From positions 2,516,548 through 2,580,547 of the forward strand of contig NZ_NXGA01000001.1 of assembly GCF_002802965.1 (NCBI RefSeq): 64,000 nucleotides of DNA, given 5' to 3'. Source of the stretch: Sporolactobacillus pectinivorans (GTDB lineage Bacteria > Bacillota > Bacilli > Bacillales > Sporolactobacillaceae). The translations under genes and the position numbers were made by a program. A model generated the notes under the pieces. It ran no database searches. It was given only the letters and a program-made list of their open reading frames with translations, and was not told the origin of the DNA. This document shows, in pieces, positions 9,299-18,197 of the stretch; the first letter of the stretch is position 1, and every line of letters starts with the position of its first letter.

Positions 9299-9766
9299 TT
9301 ATTGAACAACATCTGCTGCGAACAATCCGAGCTTTTTCAATTGTCCGGTCATCTCATGTTTTTCCGAAGAATTTAAGCCGCCGAGAATCTGATCGACCGC
9401 ATCCCGATGCTCCGGAAAAATCTTTTCCATCAAATGCGATCCCGCAGCTGTCAGCGCAGCAAAAGTCACACGGCGATCCGTAGGACAAGGTTTTCTGTGC
9501 AGCAGTTTTTTCTTTTCCAACTGGTCAATCACATAAGTTGTACTGCTGCTGGCAATCAGAATCTTACCGCCAATCTTTTGAATCGGCTGATCACCTTTAT
9601 GGTAGAGCAGTTCAAGAACGCCAAACTCGGTCAGATTAAGGCCGTAGCTTTTGATATTTTCTTCAATTTTTTTTCTGATTGACTGTTGCGCTCTTGTCAG
9701 AACCACCCATAGTTTCAGGGAGATATCTTTACCTTCAGCAATCTGTTCGTGATTCATTTTGCTCAT
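9299..9766 (-). CDS. MarR family repressor, MhqR-like
   Basis: Winged-helix regulator of about 155 residues. The helix-turn-helix spans roughly residues 45-80 (KIGGKILIASSSTTYVIDQLE), with the wing in PTDRRVTFAALT. In B. subtilis MhqR represses DoxX-type, ring-cleaving dioxygenase and MhqD hydrolase genes in response to quinones; the same partners flank this gene. ATG 9766 is chosen because AAGGA lies 9 nt upstream. An operator copy overlaps its own leader at 9781-9798, so it is probably autoregulated. No obvious redox-switch Cys except one in the wing region (KPCPTDRR). Confidence 0.85.
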   Translation of the reverse strand: MSKMNHEQIAEGKDISLKLWVVLTRAQQSIRKKIEENIKSYGLNLTEFGVLELLYHKGDQPIQKIGGKILIASSSTTYVIDQLEKKKLLHRKPCPTDRRVTFAALTAAGSHLMEKIFPEHRDAVDQILGGLNSSEKHEMTGQLKKLGLFAADVVQ

Positions 9767-9780
9767 AAAAATCAATCCTT

Positions 9781-9798
9781 TATCTCTAATTCGAGATA
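9781..9798. promoter_or_regulatory. MhqR-like operator before the MarR gene
   Basis: TATCTCTAATTCGAGATA, arms TATCTC and GAGATA around a 6-nt centre, directly upstream of the ribosome binding site. Confidence 0.75.
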
Positions 9799-9868
9799 AT
9801 TATATTACTTGCTCTCTTCCCTGTCAAGAATATTGATAATGTCTTTCCGGATCAGGAATGGCAAAAAG

Positions 9869-11722
9869 TTATTTCAGGTCCAGCGGTTCCAGCTGATTTT
9901 CAATAAACTCGCGTCTCCCTTCCAGAAAAGGCGGCAATGACAGCGTGCTACCGAGGGCAGATTCGTCCTCATCTGAAGTAAAGCCTGGACCGTCAGTCGC
10001 GAATTCAAACAGGATATGGTTAAATTCACGGACGTACAATGACTTAAAGTAAAAACGATCAACAAATCCGGAATTAGGCAGCCCTGTCTGATTGATGACT
10101 TTGATCCATTCGTTCAGGGCATCCTGGTCTGCAACGCGAAGAGCAAGATGATGCACACTTCCAAAACCCGGAACTTCATCCATATGTTGCTGGTCTTCCC
10201 GGACAATGATCTGCGCGCCATGCCCGCCTTCTCCGACTTCAAAGAGGATATTTTCTTCCTCGCGTGCCACTTCCCTGAAGTGCAGCACATCTTTCAGAAA
10301 TGAGCGTATCATCCCGAGGCGTGACACTGTGAGCGTTACACTCCCTAGTCCCCGGATTGCGTACTCAATCGGAACAGGTCCATTCTCCCAAGGTATTCCT
10401 CCTGCAACTCCTTTGTCCTTTTCGTCTGATATAAGACGTAAGGGGGTGCCGTCAAAGTCTTCAAATTCGAGCATCTTGTGTCCGAACAGAGTTGAAATTT
10501 CATGATGGCTTACTTTGAATTCATCAAAACGCCTGTTCCAGTAATCAAGAGACTTGTCGCTTGGCACGCGCAGTGAAACCCGGGAGATGGAATTTGTTCC
10601 CTTTTGGGTCGGCCGTGTCCCGGGAAATTCAAAAAAGGTCAGATCGGTGCCGGGACTCCCCTTTTGATCGGCATAAAATAGATGATAGACTGAAACATCG
10701 TCCTGATTGACGGTCTTTTTGACCAGTCGCATACCCAGTACTTTCGTATAAAAAGAGAAATTTGTCTTCGCATTGCTCGTTACAATAGAAATGTGGTGAA
10801 TTCCGAGTAACTGATTCATTATTTCTGCCTCCTTCATTCTGTTTTTCAACACATTTAACTTTCTTTCATCACGCATTTGGTCCGACTGGGCCTGAATGAC
10901 CTTCACTTTATTCGGTGTCACATCATTGCCTTTTTCATCGATAAGTTTGACATTAAGCAGGTTCTGTCTGAACGTTCCGCGAAAGATATCGAGATACCGC
11001 TTCCTCAGCTTTCCCTGAGTCTCACGCTCCTCAGAGTTCAAAGGCCTAATTTTAGCCACCCTGGCGAGTCGGTTGATTTCTTTCAATAAACCTTTCATTT
11101 CTTGGTCTCCGCTGACAAAAGATTGATACCACTTTCGTGATGCATCCACTTCTACCTCCGTCAGCTGATGACCGGCAGATGACCATTTCTCTTGAACTTC
11201 AGCATGTGCATTATTCAAATTCAAGATCATCTGCTTTACTGATGCCTGAGAAATCAGCGGATCATCAAAGCCTGCGGCAACAAAAACAGAGAGCCCTTCC
11301 AAATCGTCATAGATATCTGCAGAACGATAGTCGGTACCGTGGAACAGAATAGCCCCATTAAAAACAGGTTTCTCGTGATGCAAAAGGCTGACAATCATAT
11401 TCGCCCCATTTGAATATCCGACACCGATCACTTTCCGATGAGTAAATCCATGTTTCAAACCAAATTTAGCAAGAAAACGATGAATATGTTCTGTTTCACT
11501 TTTTAAATCATCAAGATCGATTCCTCCTTCAGAAAAACGGTTGAAAAACCGATTCATCCCATTTTCCTTACGATTACCGCGAAGACTGAGCACCGCAGCG
11601 TCCGGTGCAATGGATTCAGCAAGAGAAAGTAATGAATACTCATCTCCTCCAGTGCTGTGAAACAGAACAAGAACCGGAGCAAGGACTGTCTCACTTTCGT
11701 TAAAAACATATCGAAAGCTCAT
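9869..11722 (-). CDS. MhqD-type hydrolase / DUF896 / MhqO-type glyoxalase in one frame
   Basis: One uninterrupted 617-residue frame holding three proteins that are normally separate. Residues 1-203 are an alpha/beta hydrolase of the MhqD type (nucleophile in GVGYSNGANM, Ser104; Asp in GFDDP; His185 in AGHQLTE). Residues 209-285 match UPF0291/DUF896 (YnzC family): INRLAxxAK, KLRKRYLDIFRGTF and GNDVTP. Residues 302-617 are an MhqO/MhqA-type ring-cleavage dioxygenase with two vicinal-oxygen-chelate halves (GIHHISIV, SVHHLALRV, ILFEFATDGPG). ATG codons begin the second and third parts, each with its own ribosome site: GGAG 8 nt before ATG 11098 and AAGGAGG 9 nt before ATG 10819. The three units may therefore also be made separately. 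An MhqR-like operator lies about 34 bp upstream. Confidence 0.9.
   Translation of the reverse strand: MSFRYVFNESETVLAPVLVLFHSTGGDEYSLLSLAESIAPDAAVLSLRGNRKENGMNRFFNRFSEGGIDLDDLKSETEHIHRFLAKFGLKHGFTHRKVIGVGYSNGANMIVSLLHHEKPVFNGAILFHGTDYRSADIYDDLEGLSVFVAAGFDDPLISQASVKQMILNLNNAHAEVQEKWSSAGHQLTEVEVDASRKWYQSFVSGDQEMKGLLKEINRLARVAKIRPLNSEERETQGKLRKRYLDIFRGTFRQNLLNVKLIDEKGNDVTPNKVKVIQAQSDQMRDERKLNVLKNRMKEAEIMNQLLGIHHISIVTSNAKTNFSFYTKVLGMRLVKKTVNQDDVSVYHLFYADQKGSPGTDLTFFEFPGTRPTQKGTNSISRVSLRVPSDKSLDYWNRRFDEFKVSHHEISTLFGHKMLEFEDFDGTPLRLISDEKDKGVAGGIPWENGPVPIEYAIRGLGSVTLTVSRLGMIRSFLKDVLHFREVAREEENILFEVGEGGHGAQIIVREDQQHMDEVPGFGSVHHLALRVADQDALNEWIKVINQTGLPNSGFVDRFYFKSLYVREFNHILFEFATDGPGFTSDEDESALGSTLSLPPFLEGRREFIENQLEPLDLK
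10829..10835 (-). promoter_or_regulatory. Internal ribosome binding site for the glyoxalase part
   Basis: AAGGAGG, 9 nt before in-frame ATG 10819. It marks the ancestral start of the MhqO-like gene, which would run 9869-10819. Confidence 0.75.
11107..11110 (-). promoter_or_regulatory. Internal ribosome binding site for the DUF896 part
   Basis: GGAG, 8 nt before in-frame ATG 11098, exactly where a stand-alone UPF0291 protein would begin. Confidence 0.6.
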
Positions 11723-11755
11723 TGATTCACCACCGCCATTTGTTTTTAATTAGAA

Positions 11756-11773
11756 TATCTCTGTTTCGAGATA
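11756..11773. promoter_or_regulatory. MhqR-like operator before the hydrolase-dioxygenase gene
   Basis: TATCTCTGTTTCGAGATA, same arms as the other two copies. Confidence 0.75.
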
Positions 11774-11835
11774 ATAATATTCTTTTTTTCTACATTTGTC
11801 AATTCCGTGAACACACCTCTCTAAATATAAAATTA

Positions 11836-11863
11836 CCCCGAAAAAGATCAACCTTTTTCGGGG
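11836..11863 (-). terminator. Terminator after the MFS gene
   Basis: CCCCGAAAAAG and CTTTTTCGGGG form an 11-bp stem, followed on the minus strand by a T-rich run. Confidence 0.8.
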
Positions 11864-11924
11864 ATAGTCAGCCATTAATGTCTTATTCTTTTACATAATC
11901 ATGTCGTATAGCTTCAGTAACTGC

Positions 11925-13127
11925 TCAATCTGAAAGCAGCCGTTCCTTTGCAGCTGCTGATTTCTTCTCAAGGCCGTAACTCCACATACTGAGAAAAGCA
12001 GCCGCCAGAACCATGAGTGCACCAATCCACGTTGTGTCAATCAAACCGATATTGGCGACAACTTGTCCGCCAATCAGTGAACCGAGGGCAACTCCGCCAT
12101 TGAACGCAGCGATGTTGACCGCCGAAGCAACGTCGACGCCTTCCGGTACCAGCCTCTCTGCAAGAACGACGGCATATAACTGGAGACCTGGAACGTTCAT
12201 GAAGGCAAACAATCCCATAAGGATCACGGTCAGGACGCCCAGCGTTTTATAAGGTGCAGTGAAATACAAGATAAAAATAGCTGCCGCCTGAAACAGGAAC
12301 ATATAAATCAGAGCCTTCATGGGCTGATTATTGGACACTTTGCCGCCAAATGTGTTTCCTATCGCAATGGCAATGCCGTAAGCAAACAATATCAAAGCAA
12401 CCAAATTGGGTGAATAGCCGGTAATCTTTTCAAGCAAAGGCGATAAATAGGTAAAGACGACGAACGTCCCACCGTATCCAAGTGCCGTGATAATAAAGAC
12501 CAGCAATAGCGGACCTGTTTTGATCAGTTTGAACTGGTCTCTGAACTTCATGCTCGCCGCTTGCCTAAGATTTGAAGGAATAAGCAGACTGTTTGCGATC
12601 AGAGCGAGCAGGCCAATGGCAACAATAATCATAAATGCGGCACGCCAGCCGAATGTCTGGCCAATAAATGTTCCGAGTGGCACCCCGGTCACGGTAGCCA
12701 GCGTAACACCTGTAAACATAATCGCAATCGCGCTCGCTCTTTTATTCGGCGCAACGATATCCGCCGCAATTGTAGACCCGATCGACATAAATACCCCATG
12801 GGAAAACGATGAAATCACCCGCGCTACAAGCAGCATGCTGATGCTTGTAGCTGCTGCAGCTACTGAATTGCCAATGATGAAAACAACCATAATCAAGATC
12901 AGCAATGTTTTTTTAGGTATTTTGACCGTCAACGAGGTCAAAACAGGCGCGCCGACAGTAACGCCCAGCGCATATAACGTAACAGTCAGACCGGCCAAAG
13001 AATAAGAGACATGGTATTCGTTCATGATCAGCGGCAGAAGACCAACGCTGATAAATTCGGTCGTGCCAATTGCAAAAGCACTGATTGCCAATGAAATAAG
13101 TGGCAGTAAACTTCTATTTGATGCCAA
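11925..13127 (-). CDS. MFS drug/sugar efflux transporter (DHA1, AraJ-like)
   Basis: Proton-coupled inner-membrane exporter with 12 predicted helices, about 400 residues. The N-terminal ISAFAIGTTEFISVGLLP and the loop 2-3 region TVKIPKKTLL fit the AraJ/YdhP/YceJ group. AAAGGAG lies 8 nt before TTG 13127, so I prefer it to the TTG six codons upstream, which would place the ribosome site inside the gene. It is divergent from an HxlR regulator gene that very likely controls it. Substrate unknown. Confidence 0.9.
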   Translation of the reverse strand: MASNRSLLPLISLAISAFAIGTTEFISVGLLPLIMNEYHVSYSLAGLTVTLYALGVTVGAPVLTSLTVKIPKKTLLILIMVVFIIGNSVAAAATSISMLLVARVISSFSHGVFMSIGSTIAADIVAPNKRASAIAIMFTGVTLATVTGVPLGTFIGQTFGWRAAFMIIVAIGLLALIANSLLIPSNLRQAASMKFRDQFKLIKTGPLLLVFIITALGYGGTFVVFTYLSPLLEKITGYSPNLVALILFAYGIAIAIGNTFGGKVSNNQPMKALIYMFLFQAAAIFILYFTAPYKTLGVLTVILMGLFAFMNVPGLQLYAVVLAERLVPEGVDVASAVNIAAFNGGVALGSLIGGQVVANIGLIDTTWIGALMVLAAAFLSMWSYGLEKKSAAAKERLLSD

Positions 13128-13261
13128 ATCTTTAACTCCTTTCAAAATATATGTTCAAATTTGTCCGCATATGTTATTATGAATGGTGCATATCTCATCA
13201 ACAAGTACGCACTTTATTGTAATGTAGATACTTTTTAGTATCTATAAGGAGGTAAAATGTC

Positions 13262-13621
13262 TTGGAAAAAAAATATAATATCTCCGTTGAAGCCACCCTG
13301 GAAGTGATCGGTGGTAAGTGGAAGCCTGTCATTTTATGCCACTTGATTAATGGGAAAAAAAGGACCGGCGAACTGAAGAGGCTGATTCCGAACATCACAC
13401 AGAAAATGCTGACACAACAGCTGCGTGAACTGGAACATGACGGCATTATTAACCGAAGAGTATATAACCAGGTTCCTCCAAAAGTGGAATATGAATTAAG
13501 TGAATACGGCGAGACATTGAAAGATGTTCTGCACAGATTGTGCCTCTGGGGAGAAAACCATATCAGAAGAACCTACGGGGAAACAGAAGGGCATTTGGAA
13601 GAAAGTGTACTGAATCAGTAA
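13262..13621 (+). CDS. HxlR family transcriptional regulator
   Basis: 119-residue winged-helix DNA-binding protein. It carries the family signature EVIGGKWKPVILCHLI near the N-terminus and QKMLTQQLRELEHDGIINR in the recognition region. The TTG start has AAGGAGG (13246-13252) 9 nt upstream; an ATG at 13257 is too close and out of frame. A Cys at residue 28 could sense electrophiles as in YodB/HypR, which is inference. Divergent from the MFS gene, sharing a 134-bp intergenic region. Confidence 0.9.
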   Translation: MEKKYNISVEATLEVIGGKWKPVILCHLINGKKRTGELKRLIPNITQKMLTQQLRELEHDGIINRRVYNQVPPKVEYELSEYGETLKDVLHRLCLWGENHIRRTYGETEGHLEESVLNQ

Positions 13622-13638
13622 TCAAGATTACTGGTTAC

Positions 13639-13686
13639 AACGAAAAAGCCTGGCTCAATCTACTGATCGGGCCAGGCTTTTTCGTT
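13639..13686. terminator. Bidirectional terminator, hxlR / Dabb genes
   Basis: A 16-bp perfect stem (13639-13654 with 13671-13686) between convergent genes, A-rich on one side and T-rich on the other. Confidence 0.9.
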
Positions 13687-13689
13687 GTA

Positions 13690-13995
13690 TTACTTATCGG
13701 CATCTGCATGGAAATTAAATTCAAGTACATCCGCAAGGCCTATTTCTTTAAGATAGGATACTACGGCCTGATGTTCTTTGGAAGGAACATAATTTTCGAA
13801 AGCTGCCATATTGGTAAATTGCGCAGCAAGCCCCACTTCATATCCCTTTGCCATCTTTGAAAAATCGACATTCGTGTGCAGATCGAGAATTCCCGGCAAT
13901 TCTTCTTTCAGATGGCGCAGCCTCTTCATTGCTTCTTCTTTCTGTTCCTTTGTCGTTCCACTGCTGAACTTAAATAAAACAAGATGTTGTATCAT
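13690..13995 (-). CDS. Dabb (stress-responsive A/B barrel) family protein
   Basis: About 101 residues of the ferredoxin-like dimeric alpha/beta barrel family. It starts MIQHLVLFKFS and holds the conserved GYEVGLAAQFTN and VPSKEHQAVVSYLKE segments, with the His that sits in the barrel pocket. GGAGG lies 8 nt before ATG 13995. Members are small stress proteins or ligand-binding enzymes; no function can be assigned here. It follows the remnant SDR gene. Confidence 0.85.
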   Translation of the reverse strand: MIQHLVLFKFSSGTTKEQKEEAMKRLRHLKEELPGILDLHTNVDFSKMAKGYEVGLAAQFTNMAAFENYVPSKEHQAVVSYLKEIGLADVLEFNFHADADK

Positions 13996-14088
13996 CATGC
14001 ATTCCTCCTCACAGTCCTCAATCCTATACCAGAGTTTCGATGATGCCAAGTAAACTGGCTCCGGCGCCGCAGGACCGAGCTTGTTGGC

Positions 14089-14490
14089 CTATTGAACAAA
14101 CCCGCCGTTCACACGGATAGTCTGTCCGGTGATCCACTGTGATTCCTCACTGACCAGCAGGGCAACAACATTGGCAATATCCTCCGGTTCACCGATCCGG
14201 GTATTCATCTGCGCCAACCTGTCAATCTGCTCCCCTGTCTTCTCAGTGCTGAATAGTTCTGTATTGACCGGTCCGGGTGCAACGGTATTAATTGTGATTT
14301 TCTTCGAGTCGAATTCTTTGGCAAGCTGCCTCGTAAACTGCTCAACCGCGCCTTTCGATCCGGCATAAACACTGTATGTCGGGAACATCTGTCCGTTGAC
14401 AGACGTCGCGAAGATCCGCCCACCATCTTCCAGACAGTCCATCGCTTTCTGGATGCTGAAATAGGTGCCCTTGACATTAACCGCGAACAA
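14089..14490 (-). pseudogene. SDR family oxidoreductase, N-terminal half missing
   Basis: 133 residues that match only the C-terminal half of a short-chain dehydrogenase: NVKGTYFSIQKAM, the catalytic YAGSKGAVEQFTRQ, NTVAPGPVNTELF, and ITGQTIRVNGGF. The NAD-binding TGxxxGIG half is absent, and the sequence upstream of 14490 shows no trace of it before the neighbouring terminator at about 14540-14565. There is no ribosome binding site. It is most likely a deletion remnant, though the catalytic Tyr-Lys pair is intact. Confidence 0.8.
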
Positions 14491-14538
14491 TCAATCAAAT
14501 TCCTCAAAATTTATTTGTAGCTTAGGAAGTGTAAAAAA

Positions 14539-14565
14539 CCATGATGAGGATAACCCCATCATGGA
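14539..14565 (-). terminator. Terminator after the DUF4064 gene
   Basis: CCATGATGAGG and CCCCATCATGG pair around a short loop just after the stop of the membrane protein gene. Confidence 0.7.
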
Positions 14566-14570
14566 TAAAG

Positions 14571-14969
14571 TCAGTCAATCTGAACCGGTGGCTTCCGCAC
14601 TAAGTTCATAATACCGGCAATCAGATAAAGAACCCCCGGGAAGAACGCCGGAAGACTAAGCACACCAGCAACGATCAGCAGGCAACCAGAAAGAATTGGC
14701 AAACTGCGCCGGAAAAGGAAAATCAGTGCAACGACTGCCAAAATGATGCTGATCACCGATAAGACAACCAATAAGACACCAAATAAATGAAACACTTGAA
14801 TCACCTGGTTGATATCTTGGGATGTAATATTCTGATTAGTTCCCGATGCCATGAGCTGTACTCTGAGAGTCCTCGAATCTACATTAAGGATGCGGAAGCC
14901 TCCGAGCATGACCAGAAGATTCAAAGCGCCGGCAATGATCGATAATGTAATTTCCCCAGTTCTTTTCAA
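14571..14969 (-). CDS. DUF4064 membrane protein
   Basis: About 132 residues, four hydrophobic segments: one near the N-terminus (ITLSIIAGALNLLVMLGGF), then a polar loop, then three helices ending in a short basic tail. This pattern and the start KRTGEI fit DUF4064. The TTG at 14969 is chosen because GGGAGG lies 7 nt upstream; the ATG eleven codons earlier would put that site inside the gene. Function unknown. A protein of similar layout is encoded at 27854-28294. Confidence 0.75.
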   Translation of the reverse strand: MKRTGEITLSIIAGALNLLVMLGGFRILNVDSRTLRVQLMASGTNQNITSQDINQVIQVFHLFGVLLVVLSVISIILAVVALIFLFRRSLPILSGCLLIVAGVLSLPAFFPGVLYLIAGIMNLVRKPPVQID

Positions 14970-15509
14970 CAAAAAACCTCCCAGCAAATAAGATAACTTC
15001 AAAAGTTCAATCTTCCTCCCGCTGAACTGCGTGGAGAATCATTTCTTTCACTTTTTTTTACAGATGCATCATCTTTTAAAATTATTTTACAAAACCACGG
15101 CTGCCATCTGATCGAAATAGATAAAGAGATGCTCCTCGTGCCAAAATGTTAATCTACTATTAACTATACATGATTCGCGCACTTTGTACACTAAACATTA
15201 AGCAATTCTTTTATACATGGAAACATGCCACAAGATCAGATCTAACGACTTAAAGAAGCAGCCACAGCCACCAATCGTTGGTGACAGAACAGCACTGTTA
15301 AAGCAGAGTCCAGGCTCAATAAAAAGAATCAGGCATTCTGATTGCACACAAAAAGATTTAGCAGGGGCGTCGTAGTGCCATTCCCTGCTAAATCTTTTCA
15401 GATCATTGATTACAACTGTCTTATCAAGAAGAGAGCTTCAACGTTATCAGGATCCGCAGCTGATACTGGGAAAATTCTTTCGGCGTGCCGTACCTCTATT
15501 CTTATATTC
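14970..15509. other. Intergenic stretch
   Basis: No gene supported on either strand. It contains the promoter side of the DUF4064 gene and the hairpin downstream of the GH31 gene at 15351-15398. Confidence 0.5.
15351..15398. terminator. Terminator downstream of the GH31 gene
   Basis: A 16-bp perfect stem: AAAAGATTTAGCAGGG with CCCTGCTAAATCTTTT. Confidence 0.75.
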
Positions 15510-18047
15510 TTAGCGAATGAAAACTTTTCCCTTTTCATTCACCGGAATTTTCACATAAAGTACGCTGCTGCTGCTGTCATAGTAGAAGCCGTTTTCCTGC
15601 TTATTCAAATCATCCAGACTTGCGGCTTTCTGGTAGACAGTGGAATTGTTCTGTACCTTATTAGGTTCCTGAACATTATGAAGTTTCAATGTGTACGACT
15701 GCAGAGCTGAGTCGTATTTCTGAATTTTCTTGTTCTGATCAAACTCAATTTGATTTCCTCTCTTGGCAACGTGGAAATCGGTCACATTATATTGGCCCTT
15801 ATTGTGATTGAGTGTAGCTCCATCATCCTCGTAGAAGCTGTAGGATGCGTCATGACTTAGATAGGTTTCAAGATTAAGATTCGTTAGTTTGTTTTGCCCG
15901 GTATACTGCTGGACTTCGCGTGTTGGAATGATTGAATCCTTCTTTACAAAGATTGGCATGTTATCCAGTGGTGCGTCGACTGTGATCGTCTGCCCTCCTG
16001 TATATTCTTTCTGGTTCCAGTAGTCAATCCAATCGGTACCCTTAGGCAGATAGACACTGCGCGATGTAGCGCCTTGCGTCACGACAGGAGCAATCATTAA
16101 AGAGTCGCCGAACATATACTGATCACTAATGTTATAGGTGCCCGGATCCTTTTGGAACTGATAGACGAGCGGCTGCTCGACAGGCGCTCCGTTCGTCGAT
16201 GCTTCATGAAATGCGTCGTACAGGTACGGAAGCAGCTGGTAACGCATGTCGATATACTTTTTGCTTATGCTTTCAACATCTGAACCAAATGACCAGGGCT
16301 CCTGATGATAATTCCGGTCAGTCCACTGATCGTAGTGGATACGGGAAAATGGCAGGAATGCGCCCATCTCAATCCAACGGGCGAATAGTTCGGGCGTCGC
16401 TTCACCGCCGAATCCGCCGATATCATTGCCGACAAAGGCCTGACCGGAAAGGCCAATGTTCATATTCATCGGAAGTGCCATCTGAAGGTGCTCCCAGTCG
16501 CTCAGGCTATCACCCGTCCAGATAGCTGCATAGCGCTGAGTCCCGGCAAACATATCACGTGAAAGCACAAACGGACGTTTGTTGGAATTGTTGGAGTTAG
16601 CGGTTGTCCATGCGTTATAGCTCGCCTCATCCTCCAGTCCTCCGTACATATTATGGAACTCAGTCGCAAGCACTTTATTTCCCTGATCGTCAACGCCATA
16701 GGAGTCATCAGGAAGCGTGTGATTCAGACCCTGATTATCGTTGAATACAGCCGGTTCATTCATGTCATTCCAAATACCGTCAACGCCTTGATTCAGAAGC
16801 GTCGAAGCGATATTCGATGACCACCAGTTGCGCACATTTGTGCTGAGGAAATTCGGAAATGCAGAATCACCAGCCCAGACAGGCCCGATATAGGGCGTTC
16901 CGTCCGCGTTCTTTACCCAGTAATCATTTGCGGTCCCTTCATTGTATACTGAATAACTGGTGTCCTGTTTCACGCCCGGATCATTAATAACAACAGCATG
17001 CATGCCGGGGATACTTTTGACTTTATCGAAAGCCTGCTTGTATGCGTCATTAAAGGTAAACATTCTGTAACCGTTCATGTAATCAATGTCGAAGTTCATC
17101 GTATCCAGAGGAATCCCCTTATCCCGATAGGTCTGTGTCACATTGACTAACTGTTCCGGAGTATACGCCCATGCACTTTGCTGAAGTCCAAGTGCCCATT
17201 CAGGAGGCAAGTTGATCTTCCCGGTCAGCTGAGTATACTGATCCAGCACATGGGAGATAGACGGGCCGTTCATGAAATAATACGTCAGCGGGCCGCCATT
17301 CGCGTAAATATAATAATAATCGTTAGACTCACTCGCCATGTTGTAGTATGAATGGTAGGAATTGTCAAAAAGGATCCCGTATGCATTGCCATTTTTCAGT
17401 CCGATAAAGAAAGGAATCGTTGTGTACACATATTTCGTGCCATTATTATAACCATACGAATCCGAGTTCCACATGCCCATGCTCTTGCCGCGCTTGTTCA
17501 ATGTACTGCCTGTTTGTTCACCAAAGCCGTAAAAATTTTCGCTGCTGTCCGTTTTCTTGAAGAAATAGGGTTTACCATTCTCATAACCGGACGTTGAACC
17601 ATTTTTTGAATAATCTTCATTAATAACCTTCCCGTGTTTATCCAGAATTTTGACGCCAAAAGGCTTTTCATTGACATCTACTGTAATTTCACTCGTTTTC
17701 AGTGCATAGACATTATTCTTTTCCTGAGTAGAAAATTCAGGTGTTTTCCAGTCTTTTTTTGCAATCGCCGGTGAGTCCTTTTCTGCCGTTCCTTTTGGAA
17801 GTACCGAAACCTTAATCATGCCTGTCGACAGCAAATGAATGTAGCCGTCATACTTCCCAAGATCAAATTTCACACCGTCGCTGATTCTCTGCGCTTGATC
17901 TACATAAAGTGTTTGCAGGTTATTTTCGTTTAGCGAGGTTTCCGGCGGGTCCGCTGCGAGCGCTGTTGAGAACGCAGCTGAAAAAGTCACAATTAAAGCA
18001 ACGAGAAGAGACACAATAACTTTAATGTTTGGCTTTAATGCAGTCAC
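15510..18047 (-). CDS. Secreted GH31 glycosidase (alpha-glucosidase/xylosidase type)
   Basis: About 845 residues. A signal peptide covers roughly the first 30 residues (VIVSLLVALIVTFSAAFSTALA, cut before ADPPE). GH31 motifs include ALGLQQSAWAY, the nucleophile region DGIWNDMNEPAVF, AIWTGDSLSDWEHLQ with the acid/base Asp, and FVGNDIGGFGG. The C-terminal part has the usual DUF5110-like beta domain (SFYEDDGATLNHNKGQ). The GTG at 18047 is chosen because AAGGGTGA precedes it and the protein then begins directly with the basic and hydrophobic signal sequence; the longer frame has no ribosome site. It probably releases glucose or xylose from oligosaccharides outside the cell. No sugar uptake genes are adjacent. 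Confidence 0.9.
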   Translation of the reverse strand: MTALKPNIKVIVSLLVALIVTFSAAFSTALAADPPETSLNENNLQTLYVDQAQRISDGVKFDLGKYDGYIHLLSTGMIKVSVLPKGTAEKDSPAIAKKDWKTPEFSTQEKNNVYALKTSEITVDVNEKPFGVKILDKHGKVINEDYSKNGSTSGYENGKPYFFKKTDSSENFYGFGEQTGSTLNKRGKSMGMWNSDSYGYNNGTKYVYTTIPFFIGLKNGNAYGILFDNSYHSYYNMASESNDYYYIYANGGPLTYYFMNGPSISHVLDQYTQLTGKINLPPEWALGLQQSAWAYTPEQLVNVTQTYRDKGIPLDTMNFDIDYMNGYRMFTFNDAYKQAFDKVKSIPGMHAVVINDPGVKQDTSYSVYNEGTANDYWVKNADGTPYIGPVWAGDSAFPNFLSTNVRNWWSSNIASTLLNQGVDGIWNDMNEPAVFNDNQGLNHTLPDDSYGVDDQGNKVLATEFHNMYGGLEDEASYNAWTTANSNNSNKRPFVLSRDMFAGTQRYAAIWTGDSLSDWEHLQMALPMNMNIGLSGQAFVGNDIGGFGGEATPELFARWIEMGAFLPFSRIHYDQWTDRNYHQEPWSFGSDVESISKKYIDMRYQLLPYLYDAFHEASTNGAPVEQPLVYQFQKDPGTYNISDQYMFGDSLMIAPVVTQGATSRSVYLPKGTDWIDYWNQKEYTGGQTITVDAPLDNMPIFVKKDSIIPTREVQQYTGQNKLTNLNLETYLSHDASYSFYEDDGATLNHNKGQYNVTDFHVAKRGNQIEFDQNKKIQKYDSALQSYTLKLHNVQEPNKVQNNSTVYQKAASLDDLNKQENGFYYDSSSSVLYVKIPVNEKGKVFIR

Positions 18048-18197
18048 CTGAATCACCCTTTTTTGATATATTTTGGCAATAAAAAGCATAGAGATGGCAG
18101 GTCTCATGCAGATATATAAACGTTCTTTTATATTCAGTGAAAGCCTGCCTACAATTCCGTGCGCTTTACTAAAAGAAAATATAAAGCAGTTCTGCAA

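Noticed and set aside
12487..13005. 172-codon plus-strand frame inside the MFS gene
   Set aside because: Antisense frame of a hydrophobic transporter gene, which commonly gives long spurious frames.
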